Shown piece after piece: positions 53,797-64,000 of a stretch of 64,000 nucleotides of DNA. Every line of letters starts with the position of its first letter. Within the stretch, counting starts at the first letter, position 1. Below the pieces are notes generated by a model. That model ran no database searches. It was not told where the DNA came from and saw nothing but the letters and a program-made list of their open reading frames with translations. The DNA comes from Mesorhizobium sp. WSM4904 (GTDB lineage: Bacteria > Pseudomonadota > Alphaproteobacteria > Rhizobiales > Rhizobiaceae): positions 682,001 to 746,000 of the forward strand of contig NZ_CP121354.1 in assembly GCF_029674545.1 (NCBI RefSeq), given 5' to 3'. The position numbers and the translations under genes are program-made.

Positions 53797-54591
53797 GTGA
53801 CCGACGACCTCGACCAGCGCATGCAGTTCGCCATCGACCTCGCGCGGCGCGCCGGCGAGCTTGGGCTGAAATATTTTCGCGACCTCGAAAACCTGACGAT
53901 CGAGAGCAAGGGCCATCAGGATCTTGTCTCGGACGCCGACCGCGAGGTGGAGCTTTTCGTCCGCGCGGCGATCGCCGAGGCCTATCCGGGCGACGGCATC
54001 GTCGGCGAGGAGCACGCGCCGGCGGCCGGCAAGACCGGCTATGTCTGGGTGATCGACCCGATCGACGGCACCGCCAATTTCGTGCGCGGCATTCCCGCCT
54101 GGTGCGTGGTGATCGCCTGCGCCAGGGACGGCGAGACCGTCGTCGGCGTCATCCACGAAGCCTCGACCGGCGAGACCTTCCACGGTCGTGTTGGCGGCGG
54201 CGCTTTCGTCAACGGGCGGCCGATCAAGGCGAGCGGCGCCACGGCGCTTTCCGAAGGCTCGGTCGGAACCGGGCTTTCGAACCGAGCCGCCACCGAACAT
54301 GTCGCGGTGCTGATCAGCCTGATCATGGCCGAAGGCGGCGTGTTCTTCAGGAATGCTTCCGGCGCGCTGATGCTGGCCTATGCCGCGGCCGGACGGCTGC
54401 TCGGCTATGTCGAGGAGCACATGAATGCCTGGGACTGCCTGGCCGGCATGCTTCTGGTAGAAGAGGCGGGCGGCACCGTTCTCAAATCCGACCCGAAGAC
54501 CGTCATCAGCCGGGGAACGCAAGTGATAGCCGGAGGACGGCACATCTTTCCGAAGCTGCGCGCGCTTTGCACGGAAGCGTTCCAAAACTGA
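53797..54591 (+). CDS. Inositol monophosphatase-family enzyme
   Basis: A 264-residue magnesium-dependent phosphatase. GTG start at 53797. Metal ligands: IVGEEHA (70-72 region), VIDPIDGTANF (D87, D90), and near the C-terminus WDCLAGMLLVEEAGG (about 213). The family covers inositol-1-phosphatase, HisN-type histidinol phosphatase and 3'(2'),5'-bisphosphate nucleotidase. The sequence resembles SuhB/HisN relatives but choice among them is not possible by eye. Confidence 0.9.
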   Translation: MTDDLDQRMQFAIDLARRAGELGLKYFRDLENLTIESKGHQDLVSDADREVELFVRAAIAEAYPGDGIVGEEHAPAAGKTGYVWVIDPIDGTANFVRGIPAWCVVIACARDGETVVGVIHEASTGETFHGRVGGGAFVNGRPIKASGATALSEGSVGTGLSNRAATEHVAVLISLIMAEGGVFFRNASGALMLAYAAAGRLLGYVEEHMNAWDCLAGMLLVEEAGGTVLKSDPKTVISRGTQVIAGGRHIFPKLRALCTEAFQN

Positions 54592-54700
54592 TCCTTTGGT
54601 ACGGGAAGACCGCAAACAGGTGTGCGAAGGCATCGCGAACAATCCTGTAAAACAGCATCGCGGTTGCCAACCAAGGCCACGACGGGCAGAGACCTGGCGT

Positions 54701-55321
54701 CTATAGGACGATCACCTTGGTGCCGATTGGGGCGCGGTCGTAGAGATCGATGATGTCCTGGTTCATGAGGCGGATGCAGCCCGCCGAAACGGCTTTGCCA
54801 ATGGACCACCATTCTGGGCTGCCGTGCAGGCGATATCCGGTGTCGCCCTTCTCGTTGAAGAGATAGAGCGCCCGCGCGCCGAGCGGATTCATGAGTCCGC
54901 CTTCCATATGGGCCGGTATGACGTGGCCTCGATTGCGTTCGCGAACGATCATCGCCGACGGCGCGCTCCAATCCGGCCATTCGCGCTTCCTCGCGACGTG
55001 AGCGGTACCATGCCACTCGAAGCCCGCCTTGCCGACGCCGATCCCGTAGCGCATCGCCTGACCGTCACCCAGCACGTAGTAGAGGAATTTCGCCCCTGTA
55101 TCGACAATGATGGTGCCGGGCGCCTCATCGGTCGGATAAGCCACCGTCTGCCGGTGGAATTTCTGGTCGACCTTGTAGATGGGAACCGGTGGAATGCGGA
55201 AGCTGGCGTCGGTGAGGCCGCCATAGGCCGCAGGAGACGTCTGCAATGCGCCGCCGGTGATGCAGCCGGAGAACGCGACCATTCCGGCAAGTATCCCGAT
55301 CAGGATCGATTTGGCGCGCAT
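54701..55321 (-). CDS. L,D-transpeptidase (YkuD domain)
   Basis: A 206-residue envelope enzyme making 3-3 peptidoglycan crosslinks or tethering proteins. The N-terminus (MRAKSILIGILAGMVAFSGC) is a signal peptide with a possible lipobox at C20. The YkuD domain ends in the active-site string RLHGSPEWWSIGKAVSAGC followed by IRL (His and Cys nucleophile in HGxxxx...SxGCxR). It is convergent with the phosphatase gene. Confidence 0.94.
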   Translation of the reverse strand: MRAKSILIGILAGMVAFSGCITGGALQTSPAAYGGLTDASFRIPPVPIYKVDQKFHRQTVAYPTDEAPGTIIVDTGAKFLYYVLGDGQAMRYGIGVGKAGFEWHGTAHVARKREWPDWSAPSAMIVRERNRGHVIPAHMEGGLMNPLGARALYLFNEKGDTGYRLHGSPEWWSIGKAVSAGCIRLMNQDIIDLYDRAPIGTKVIVL

Positions 55322-55654
55322 GATCCAAGCCGGCGCTCGTGCCGGCGATCTGCCGCATCTTGCCTATTCGTAGTCCCGCACGCCTCGATTGCCAAGCGGC
55401 CATGTTCTCCGCTGGCGGATTGCCGGCGTATGGCGGCAAAGACGTTTTTCAGACTTATTCGCGACGCAAAGTCACGCCCCACAGGGCAAAGCTTCCCCCC
55501 GGCCGACATGCAACCGGCGCATCGATGAGATCGTCCCGTCCGAAAAAATCCTCTCCGGACAATTAGATAGAGCAAATCCGGATCGACACCGGCATATGGC
55601 GGGCTGGTCCGTTTTCCAGGCTCACGCGGGGCAGCAGACACCTTGCGCAGGATG
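55322..55654. other. Non-coding gap upstream of dnaK
   Basis: No gene or repeat is seen in this stretch between the L,D-transpeptidase start and the putative heat-shock promoter; it holds the divergent regulatory region only. Confidence 0.5.
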
Positions 55655-55683
55655 CTTGCGCCCCGTGCCGCCTGTTCTTATAT
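55655..55683 (+). promoter_or_regulatory. Putative RpoH (sigma-32) promoter of dnaK
   Basis: CTTG (55655-55658), 18 bases, then CTTATAT (55677-55683) resembles the alphaproteobacterial RpoH pattern CTTG-N17/18-CYTATNT. It lies 122 bases before the dnaK start. A second CTTGAAA at 55702 has no convincing -10 partner. Confidence 0.45.
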
Positions 55684-55804
55684 ACGCGCCAGCCGTCCGG
55701 CCTTGAAAAACCGGGGACCGTGGCGGAATTTCTTGTGAACAGGGGCTTTCGTCGGAACGCCTTATCAGGGTCCTGAGAGCCTGCTTAGCGGAGAGACTAG
55801 AACA

Positions 55805-57721
<1,917 letters not shown>

Positions 57722-57745
57722 GCCGGCCGACGGCGAATAATGCGA

Positions 57746-57773
57746 AAAGCCCGGCGCGAAGCCGGGCTTTTTT
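57746..57773 (+). terminator. Intrinsic terminator after dnaK
   Basis: AAAGCCCGGC (57746-57755), loop GCGAA, GCCGGGCTTT (57761-57770), followed by TTT. A perfect 10-base stem with T-tail. It would partly uncouple dnaJ from dnaK. Confidence 0.9.
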
Positions 57774-57942
57774 GCAACCTTCGCTGAAAAAGTGCAGGTC
57801 CGGCCTAAAAAGTGACGGAAAAACATGGCGTGAGCCCGGCTCGGCTCTGGCATCCGGGCAGCATCGCTCCTAAATCGAACAACGTGCCGGCAAACGACGC
57901 AACAATGCTTGAAGACATTGAGCATCCGGACCGCGGGAAAAA

Positions 57943-59073
57943 ATGAAAGCTGATTTCTACGAAACGCTGGGCGTGCAAAAAGGCGCCGACGACAAGGAGC
58001 TCAAGAGCGCTTTCCGCAAGCTCGCCATGCAGTTCCATCCCGACCGCAACCCCGGCGATCATGCCTGCGAGCACAAGTTCAAGGAAATCAACGAAGCCTA
58101 CGAGACGCTGAAGGACCCGCAGAAGCGCGCGGCCTACGATCGTTTCGGCCACGCCGCCTTCGAGCAGGGCGGCATGAACGGCGCGGCGCACGGCTTCGGC
58201 GCCGGCGGTTTCGCCGACATTTTCGAGGACATTTTCGGCGACATGATGGGCGGCCGCCAGCGTCGTTCGTCGGGCGGCCGCGAGCGCGGGGCGGACCTGC
58301 GCTACAACATGGAAATCTCGCTGGAAGAGGCGTTTTCAGGCAAGACGGCGCAGATTCGCGTGCCGGCCTCGATTTCCTGCTCGGAATGCTCCGGCAGCGG
58401 CGCCAAGCCCGGCACGCAGCCGGTAACCTGCGCCATGTGCCACGGCCACGGCAAAGTGCGGGCAACACAGGGCTTCTTCTCGATCGAGCGCACCTGCCCG
58501 CAATGCCAGGGCCGAGGCCAGACGATCAAGGACCCCTGCCCGAAATGCGCCGGCCAGGGCCGCGTCACCGAGGAGCGTTCACTGTCGGTCAACATCCCGG
58601 CCGGCATCGAGGACGGAACCCGCATCCGGCTTGCCAATGAGGGCGAAGCCGGCCTGCGCGGCGGCCCTTCGGGCGATCTCTACATCTTCCTCGCCGTCAA
58701 GCCGCACGAATTCTTCCAGCGCGACGGCGCCGACCTCTACTGCAAGGTGCCGATCTCGATGACGACCGCCGCGCTTGGCGGCTCGTTCGAGGTCACCACG
58801 CTCGACGGCACGCAGACCAAGGTGAAGGTGCCGGAAGGCACCCAGAACGGCCGCCAGTTCCGGCTCAAGGGCAAGGGCATGCCGGTGCTGCGACAGCCCA
58901 ATGTCGGCGACCTCTACATCCAGACGGCGGTCGAGACGCCGCAGAACCTGTCGCGCCGCCAGCGCGAGCTTTTGGAAGAGTTCGAGCAGCTCTCCTCGAA
59001 GGACAACTCGCCCCAGTCGAGCGGCTTCTTCGCCCGTATGAAGGACTTTTTCGAGTCCTTCGGCGACCGCTGA
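57943..59073 (+). CDS. dnaJ: Chaperone protein DnaJ (Hsp40)
   Basis: Co-chaperone that delivers unfolded proteins to DnaK. The 376-residue type I protein has the J domain with HPD ([11 protein letters not shown], about 32), a Gly/Phe-rich region ([11 protein letters not shown]), four zinc-binding repeats ([32 protein letters not shown] at about 147-210), and C-terminal substrate domains. 221 bases separate it from dnaK, with a terminator between. Confidence 0.99.
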   Translation: MKADFYETLGVQKGADDKELKSAFRKLAMQFHPDRNPGDHACEHKFKEINEAYETLKDPQKRAAYDRFGHAAFEQGGMNGAAHGFGAGGFADIFEDIFGDMMGGRQRRSSGGRERGADLRYNMEISLEEAFSGKTAQIRVPASISCSECSGSGAKPGTQPVTCAMCHGHGKVRATQGFFSIERTCPQCQGRGQTIKDPCPKCAGQGRVTEERSLSVNIPAGIEDGTRIRLANEGEAGLRGGPSGDLYIFLAVKPHEFFQRDGADLYCKVPISMTTAALGGSFEVTTLDGTQTKVKVPEGTQNGRQFRLKGKGMPVLRQPNVGDLYIQTAVETPQNLSRRQRELLEEFEQLSSKDNSPQSSGFFARMKDFFESFGDR

Positions 59074-59083
59074 CGTTTTTTTG

Positions 59084-59132
59084 ACGCAAGTCGTCATCGC
59101 AAAACCGCTTCACACTTTTGGGCGACTTGCGT
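59084..59132 (+). repeat. Rhizobial hairpin element, family C, copy 3
   Basis: ACGCAAGTCG (59084-59093) pairs with CGACTTGCGT (59123-59132), with inner CGCAAAACCGCTTCACACTT. It begins 11 bases after the dnaJ stop and likely ends its transcript. Confidence 0.65.
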
Positions 59133-59236
59133 TGGCGACATTCCCAAGGGTCATCAACACCTTATGCCACGTTGACGCCTTGCCTTGTTCCACCTAGCTG
59201 ATAAGTAGCGGTCGGGGAGCGTTGAGGAGAGCTCGC

Positions 59237-59842
59237 ATGGCACGTGGTCCCGGGTTGCGCAAAGCGCTGGCGGAAAAATTCGACGACGAGCTGAAGTTCT
59301 TCAAAGGCTGGATCGACAAGCCGAAAGCGGTCGGCTCCATTGTTCCCACCAGTTCCGTCACCGCTCGCAAGATGGCCTCGATCGTCAACCCGAAATCGGG
59401 CCTGCCGGTGCTGGAGGTCGGACCCGGCACGGGCGTCATCACCCGCGCCATCCTGGCCCAGGGCGTGAAGCCGGAAAACCTCTACGCGATCGAATATTCG
59501 ACCGACTTCGTGCGCCATCTGCGCCGGCTCTATCCGCGCGTCAACATCATCGAGGGCGATGCCTTCAATCTCGACGCCACGCTCGGCGACAAGCGCGACA
59601 TGGTTTTCGATTCCGTCGTCTCCGGCGTGCCGCTGCTCAATTTCCCCGTCGCCCAGCGCATCGCCTACATCGAAAGCCTGCTCGACCGCATCCCCGCAGG
59701 CCGGCCGATCGTGCAGCTGACCTACGGCCCGATGTCGCCGATCCCGCCCGGCCGCGGCGATTACACGGTCAAGCATTTCGACTTCATCATCCGCAACATT
59801 CCGCCGACGCAGCTGTGGATCTACCGGCGCAAGGCGCATTAG
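59237..59842 (+). CDS. pmtA: Phosphatidylethanolamine N-methyltransferase PmtA
   Basis: SAM-dependent enzyme methylating phosphatidylethanolamine three times to phosphatidylcholine, a main membrane lipid of rhizobia. The ATG at 59237 has GAGGAG upstream. The 201-residue protein has LEVGPGTGVITRAIL (motif I, about 55-69), YAIEYSTDFVRHLRRLYP (motif II), EGDAFNLDATLG and VVSGVPLLNFPVAQR, with an amphipathic N-terminus (KALAEKFDDELKFFKGWI) for membrane contact. It follows dnaJ on the same strand. Confidence 0.92.
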   Translation: MARGPGLRKALAEKFDDELKFFKGWIDKPKAVGSIVPTSSVTARKMASIVNPKSGLPVLEVGPGTGVITRAILAQGVKPENLYAIEYSTDFVRHLRRLYPRVNIIEGDAFNLDATLGDKRDMVFDSVVSGVPLLNFPVAQRIAYIESLLDRIPAGRPIVQLTYGPMSPIPPGRGDYTVKHFDFIIRNIPPTQLWIYRRKAH

Positions 59843-59893
59843 GTTCTGCCTGCGAAAGTGTTCGCTTATCGCCGGTGGCGGCAGCGTCCTGGC

Positions 59894-60124
59894 GGTTGGC
59901 CGAAACGCCAGTCACCTCGTCATCCACGGGCGGAGCAAGGAGCGAAGCGACGCGGCGCAGACCCGAGGATCCATTCCGTGACTTCGAAGCGTTGTGGCGA
60001 TCCAGAACTCTGCTCCCGCTGCACTCTACGATTGAGGTAACGGAATGGATCCTCGGGTCTTCGCGACGCCGCTTCGCGGCTGCTCCGCCCGTGGATGACG
60101 AAGTTCGCAGGTCGCGACCAATCC
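59894..60124. repeat. Intergenic palindromic element, family A, copy 4
   Basis: Bounded by GGTTGGCCGAAACGCC and GACCAATCC. Contains GTCATCCACGGGCGGAGCAA, a CAGAACTCTGCTCC centre, GGATCCTCGGGTCTTCGCG, and the inverted CCGCCCGTGGATGACG block. Long-range pairing of the two halves is evident. Confidence 0.75.
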
Positions 60125-60198
60125 TCCAACGTTTTCTGATCTCATTGCGTTGATTTGAGGGACCCTTGGCTGTACCTGTCCGAGAACAAGGGTGGCCA

Positions 60199-60795
60199 AT
60201 GGCAGTGATCCCAAGAATCCTCGTCTTCGCCGGCTCGGTCCGCACCGGCGCATTCAGCGGCCGGACGGCCGACGTGGCGCAGAAGGAGCTCGCCATGCAG
60301 GGCGCCGAGGTGACGCGCATCTCGCTTGGCGACTATCCGCTGCCGATCATGGACGAGGACCTCGAGCAGGAAAAAGGCATTCCCGAAAACGCCGTGAAGC
60401 TCGCCCGGCAAATCGCCGATCATGACGGGCTTCTGATCGCGACGCCCGAATATAACGGCTCGATCCCGCCGCTCTTGAAGAATTCGATCGACTGGGTGAG
60501 CCGGCTCCGGCGCGACGGCAGCCGCTCGTTCAGGCCGCTTTACGGCAAGCCTGTCGGCCTTTGCTCCTCCTCGGAGGGCAAGTTTGCCGGCATACGCTGC
60601 ATCAACCATCTGCGCGCGGTTCTGGTGCGCTGCCAGATGGAAGTGATCACGCCGGAATGCTCGGTTTCCAGCGCCAATGAGGCCTTCGCCGAGGACGGAC
60701 AATTCCGCGACGCCAGACTGCAGCAATCGATGGAGCGCCTATGCCGTACACTGATCGAAACCTCGCGCATGCTGTCGGTGCGGATCGAGGCCTGA
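60199..60795 (+). CDS. NADPH-dependent FMN reductase family protein
   Basis: A 198-residue flavodoxin-fold enzyme. [20 protein letters not shown] (6-25) binds the FMN phosphate, [22 protein letters not shown] is the family motif, and [20 protein letters not shown] is the C-terminal cofactor loop. It may reduce quinones or chromate-like compounds, as in ChrR/ArsH relatives; substrate unknown. Its stop overlaps the pyrF start (TGATG). Confidence 0.9.
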   Translation: MAVIPRILVFAGSVRTGAFSGRTADVAQKELAMQGAEVTRISLGDYPLPIMDEDLEQEKGIPENAVKLARQIADHDGLLIATPEYNGSIPPLLKNSIDWVSRLRRDGSRSFRPLYGKPVGLCSSSEGKFAGIRCINHLRAVLVRCQMEVITPECSVSSANEAFAEDGQFRDARLQQSMERLCRTLIETSRMLSVRIEA

Positions 60796-61511
60796 TGCAT
60801 CCGGTCGAGACCTTGCACGCCAAGTCCATGCAAGAGAGGCTGATCGTCGGCCTCGACGTGCCGACTCTGCAGGAAGCCGAGAAGGCGGTGCGCGAGCTCG
60901 AAGGCGTCGTCTCCTTCTACAAGATCGGCTATCAGCTCGCCTTTGCCGGCGGGCTCGATTTCGCACGCGAGCTGGTGAGCGGCGGCACCAAGGTCTTCCT
61001 CGACATGAAGCTGCTCGACATCGACAACACCGTGGCCAAGGGGGTCGAGAACATCGTCAGGATGGGGGTCTCGATGCTGACGCTGCATGCCTATCCCAAG
61101 GCCATGAGGGCGGCGGTCGAGGCGGCCAAAGGCAGCGATCTCTGCCTGCTCGCGGTGACCGTGCTGACCTCGATGGACGAGCAGGACATGATCGATGCCG
61201 GCTACGAATATGATCCGCACACGCTGGTTCTGCGGCGCTCCGAACAGGCGCTGCATGCCGGCATGGGCGGCATCGTCTGCTCGGCCGAGGAGGCTTCCGC
61301 CGTGCGGCGGATCGTCGGGCCCGACATGGCGGTGGTGACGCCAGGCATAAGGCCGGCGGGCAGCGACCACGGCGACCAGAAGCGCGTCGTGACGCCGGCG
61401 CAGGCGATCCGCAACGGCTCCAGCCACCTCGTCGTCGGCCGGCCGATCGTCGCGGCGCCGGACCGGCGCACGGCGGCCGAGGATATCCTGGCCGAAATGT
61501 GCTCGGCATAG
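60795..61511 (+). CDS. pyrF: Orotidine 5'-phosphate decarboxylase
   Basis: Last step of UMP synthesis. The ATG at 60795 overlaps the previous stop; a second ATG at 60828 is closer to the usual start ([11 protein letters not shown]). The 238-residue protein shows [19 protein letters not shown], the catalytic [19 protein letters not shown] (Lys-Asp-Asp), [18 protein letters not shown] and [15 protein letters not shown]. Coupled to a flavin reductase and followed by a DUF1330 gene. Confidence 0.97.
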   Translation: MHPVETLHAKSMQERLIVGLDVPTLQEAEKAVRELEGVVSFYKIGYQLAFAGGLDFARELVSGGTKVFLDMKLLDIDNTVAKGVENIVRMGVSMLTLHAYPKAMRAAVEAAKGSDLCLLAVTVLTSMDEQDMIDAGYEYDPHTLVLRRSEQALHAGMGGIVCSAEEASAVRRIVGPDMAVVTPGIRPAGSDHGDQKRVVTPAQAIRNGSSHLVVGRPIVAAPDRRTAAEDILAEMCSA

Positions 61512-61546
61512 GCTGGTCCGCGCGCGAAACAAACAGGGAGAAAAGA

Positions 61547-61834
61547 ATGCCAAAGGGATATTGGATCGCCCGCGTCGATGTGCGCGACCCGGAGGGCTAC
61601 AAGGATTATGTCGCCGCCGCCAAGCTCGCCTTCGACCGCTTCGGCGCGAAATTCCTGGCGCGCGGCGGCGAGCACGAGAAGGCCGAGGGGCCAGGCCGGG
61701 CGCGCAACGTGATCATCGAGTTCGAATCGCTTGCGGCAGCGCATGAGTGCTACCACTCGCCGGAATATCAGCGTGCCGTCGCCATCCGCCAGAAGGTAGC
61801 CGACGGCGAGATCGTGCTGGTCGAGGGGGTGTAG
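61547..61834 (+). CDS. DUF1330 family protein
   Basis: A 95-residue protein of the dimeric alpha-beta barrel (ABM-like) fold: PKGYWIARVDVRDPEGYKDY, RNVIIEFESLAAAHECYHSP and EYQRAVAIRQKVADGEIVLVEGV. The ATG at 61547 is preceded by CAGGGAG. Position 36 bases after pyrF suggests one transcript. No biochemical role is known for the family. Confidence 0.9.
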   Translation: MPKGYWIARVDVRDPEGYKDYVAAAKLAFDRFGAKFLARGGEHEKAEGPGRARNVIIEFESLAAAHECYHSPEYQRAVAIRQKVADGEIVLVEGV

Positions 61835-61862
61835 TTCGCCGGCGCAGGGTTGGCACCCTGGA

Positions 61863-62088
61863 AATTGGCCGAAACGCCCATCTTTGTCGTCATCCACGGG
61901 TGGAGCAAGGAGCGAAGCGACGCGCGCAGACCCGAGGATCCTGTGACTTCAACGCGCCGCTACGGTCCAGAATTCTGCTCCGCTGCACTCCACGGCCGAG
62001 GTAACGGCATGGATTCCAGGGGCTGCGCCGCGTCGCTTCGCTCCTTGCTCCGCCCTGGAATGACGAAGTTGTTAGGTCTCAGCCAATC
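61863..62088. repeat. Intergenic palindromic element, family A, copy 5
   Basis: Bounded by AATTGGCCGAAACGCC and CAGCCAATCATG. Very close to copy 4, with CATCCACGGGTGGAGCAAGG near the left, CAGAATTCTG in the centre, and TTGCTCCGCCCTGGAATGACG to the right. It ends within 8 bases of the stop codon of the ATP-grasp gene. Confidence 0.75.
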
Positions 62089-62095
62089 ATGAGTG

Positions 62096-63154
62096 TCACG
62101 ACCTCAACCGGTTCGCCGCCGTCTCGGCCATCGCGTCGGCGAGGCTCATGCCCCATTGCCTGCGGCAATAGTCGCGAAAATCGAAGCAGGGCAGACCGGG
62201 GCAGACTTCGAACTCGATGAGATGGATGGTGTCGTCCGCCTCGACCCTGAGATCGATCGAGAAGACATCCCGCAGGCCAAGCCCGGCGATCAGCTTTTGC
62301 GCCATGGCGCGGATCGCCTGGTCGGCCGCCGGCTGGCTGGCGGCGACCGGCTCGAGTTCCGGCTCGGCATAGATGCCGGCGTCCCTGGCGGCCTGGCCGA
62401 TGTCGCCATAGAGCGCCATCGAGTCGGCCATCGTCTGGAAATCGCCGCCGGTCTCGACGAAGGCGATGCCGAGCGCCTCGACGCCGGTCTGAGGCTTCAA
62501 CCCGAGGAAGCTTGCCCGCACATTGCGGCCGGCGACATAGGGTTGGACGACGACATCGTCGCGATAGTGGGCAAAAATACGCCGGCTAAGCTCCAGCGCG
62601 TGGCTGAGATCGGTGATGCGCGAATCGGGCCAGATGCCGATCTTGGCGCCGAGCCGGTTGGGCTTGACGAACCAGCCGGCGGCCGAGGCCGGCGGCTCGA
62701 CCAGCCACGTGCCGTTGCGCGCCAGGCCGGCCGGCGGCACCGGCAGGCCGAGCGCCGCGAGCACGGCGCCGGAGCGGAACTTGTCCTGGCAGAGCGCGAA
62801 CAGCGAATCGTCGGCGCCGATGGTGCGCAGCCCGTTCAGCCGCGCCATGGCGGGCGCTGCACCGCCGCGGAAATAGGCGACGCCGTCGGTCAGCGTCCAG
62901 ACCAGCGTCGCCTGCGGATCGGCCTTCGCCAGCACCGCAGCCGCATCGTCCAGCTCGACGGCCATGAAAGCGAGGCCGCGCCTTTCGCAGGCGGCGGCGA
63001 GCCGGCCGAATTCCGGCGCGAGATCCGTCGACTGCGCCAGATAGGACGAAATTTCGGTGGCGCGTTCAGCCGGATAGCCGTCGGCGACGAGCCGGTCGAA
63101 ACAAGCCTTCTCCGACTCATGGACGAGAATCAGCGTCGGCTGGCTGTGCGGCAT
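62096..63154 (-). CDS. ATP-grasp (D-alanine-D-alanine ligase-like) protein
   Basis: A 352-residue ATP-grasp enzyme. The fold is visible in GWFVKPNRLGAKIGIWPDS (ATP-binding strand, about 180), VVVQPYVAGRNVRASFLGL, and the metal-binding end FSIDLRVEADDTIHLIEFEV followed by CPGLPCFDF. The N-terminal part (about 1-100) is a pre-ATP-grasp domain. It resembles D-Ala-D-Ala ligase relatives but is not Ddl itself: no ddl/mur neighbours and a distinct end. Product unknown. Confidence 0.85.
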   Translation of the reverse strand: MPHSQPTLILVHESEKACFDRLVADGYPAERATEISSYLAQSTDLAPEFGRLAAACERRGLAFMAVELDDAAAVLAKADPQATLVWTLTDGVAYFRGGAAPAMARLNGLRTIGADDSLFALCQDKFRSGAVLAALGLPVPPAGLARNGTWLVEPPASAAGWFVKPNRLGAKIGIWPDSRITDLSHALELSRRIFAHYRDDVVVQPYVAGRNVRASFLGLKPQTGVEALGIAFVETGGDFQTMADSMALYGDIGQAARDAGIYAEPELEPVAASQPAADQAIRAMAQKLIAGLGLRDVFSIDLRVEADDTIHLIEFEVCPGLPCFDFRDYCRRQWGMSLADAMAETAANRLRS

Positions 63155-63252
63155 GGAATGGACGGCTCCGGCAAATCAGGTGCTACCATCGCATGGCTGG
63201 CGCGGCCGGCTTGCGGGAAACCGACCGGGCCAGGCAATAATCCGCCAGCCGC

Positions 63253-64000
63253 TCAGGCGATCAGCACCCGCGGCTCGAAGCGACCTTTGACCGGAATATC
63301 GAGCAGGAAGGTCATGCCGGCCTGCGGGTCGAGAGCGCGCTGCTTGTCGTCCTTGCCCTTCCAGGCCGACGTCACGGCGATGCGGTCGCCCTTCTGGCCG
63401 ACAAAGGCGGGGCATGAGGGCTGCGACACCGGCATCGGAATCTCGCGCAGCAGCGTGCCGTCGGGCGAATAGGCCTTCACCGCCTTGCCGCCCCAGACCG
63501 CGTTCCACAGCACGCCGTCGCTGTCGACGACCGACCCGTCGACATAGCCTTTCTGCGAGCGATGATCGACGAAGACTTTCGGCTCGCCTTTCGGCAAGCC
63601 TGTCGCCGGATCGCAGGCGACGCGCATCAGAAGTCCGGTTGCCGTATCAGTGTAATAGGCAATCGCTCCGTCCTCGGAAAAGCAGATCGAATTGGAGACG
63701 GTGATGTCCGAGAACAGCCGGCGCAATTCGCCCTTGAAGAACCAGTAGATCGAGCCGGCGCCCTTGCCCTCGGCCTTGCCCATCGTACCGGTCCAGAAGG
63801 CGCCGCTTGGGTGGACGCGGGAATCATTGGAGCGGGTAAGCGGATTGTCGGCTTCGATCGGCGTGTGCAGCGTCAGCTTGCCGGTCTTGACGTCCCTGAC
63901 CTGCAGGCCGACTTCCGTGGCGATCAGCTGGCGGGCATCGTCGATGACGGCGATGGCGCTGGCCATGACGCCAAGATCATGGATTTTCAGCGCGCCGGCG
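63253..64000 (-). CDS. SMP-30/gluconolactonase family protein (5' end outside window)
   Basis: A six-bladed beta-propeller metal enzyme hydrolysing sugar lactones. The frame is open to the window edge with no start codon before base 64000; an internal ATG at 63966 is not the true start. The 248 visible residues contain TRSNDSRVHPSGAFWTGTMG (metal Asn/Asp site), SDITVSNSICFSEDGAIAYYTDT (second metal site) and DGSVVDSDGVLWNAVWGGK (Asp). About 40 N-terminal residues are missing. Confidence 0.93.
   Translation of the reverse strand, partial: AGALKIHDLGVMASAIAVIDDARQLIATEVGLQVRDVKTGKLTLHTPIEADNPLTRSNDSRVHPSGAFWTGTMGKAEGKGAGSIYWFFKGELRRLFSDITVSNSICFSEDGAIAYYTDTATGLLMRVACDPATGLPKGEPKVFVDHRSQKGYVDGSVVDSDGVLWNAVWGGKAVKAYSPDGTLLREIPMPVSQPSCPAFVGQKGDRIAVTSAWKGKDDKQRALDPQAGMTFLLDIPVKGRFEPRVLIA

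Overview
The window looks like a chromosomal stretch of a Mesorhizobium-like alphaproteobacterium (Hyphomicrobiales). This rests on high GC, GTG/TTG starts among ATG starts, PmtA-type phosphatidylcholine synthesis, the yidC/engB/argB and dapD/dapE neighbourhoods, and several families of intergenic palindromes typical of rhizobial genomes. It is inferred from content; no rRNA or tRNA gene is visible. Most of the sequence is ordinary housekeeping and metabolism; there is no phage, integrase or CRISPR array.

Layout. 1-7.5 kb: 3' part of yidC, a MarR-EmrA-EmrB efflux operon (minus strand), a small secreted protein, a CatB-type acetyltransferase and engB. 7.8-14.5 kb: a soluble FtsK translocase, then a TetR repressor divergent from a second EmrA/EmrB pair with two clear operator palindromes. 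14.6-19.9 kb: Tat-exported MsrB, a fasciclin-domain protein, a SigK-like ECF sigma factor with its RskA-like anti-sigma factor, an amidase and argB. 19.9-31.2 kb: an orphan BchE-like radical SAM protein, a SAM methyltransferase, two c-di-GMP proteins (one GGDEF-EAL, one GGDEF), Lrp/phhA, a MarR regulator, a 55-residue membrane protein whose stop codon is shared with a convergent GMC oxidoreductase, and a pyrimidine 5'-nucleotidase. 31.5-35.1 kb: three consecutive genes for exported Asn/Gly-repeat proteins, divergent from a cytosolic NarX-type histidine kinase and a NarL-type response regulator. 35.1-46.1 kb: LOG-like protein, dapD, two DUF805 proteins, a ketopantoate reductase, dapE, a ParDE toxin-antitoxin pair, the def-fmt-GNAT-truA operon and rmuC. 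46.4-55.3 kb: GFA protein, CDF transporter, a guanidine-II (mini-ykkC) riboswitch in front of a frameshifted SugE/Gdx guanidinium exporter, two luciferase-like monooxygenases, an AI-2E-type permease, an arylamine N-acetyltransferase, an inositol-phosphatase-like enzyme and an L,D-transpeptidase. 55.8-64 kb: dnaK-dnaJ, pmtA, an FMN reductase coupled to pyrF, a DUF1330 protein, an ATP-grasp protein and a truncated SMP-30 protein.

The most interesting items are the guanidine-II riboswitch followed by a one-base-deleted exporter gene, the Asn/Gly-repeat protein cluster, the SigK/RskA/fasciclin locus that parallels the mycobacterial SigK regulon, the BchE-like enzyme outside any photosynthesis cluster, and a non-coding element of about 205-230 bp with terminal inverted repeats, present five times in this window.
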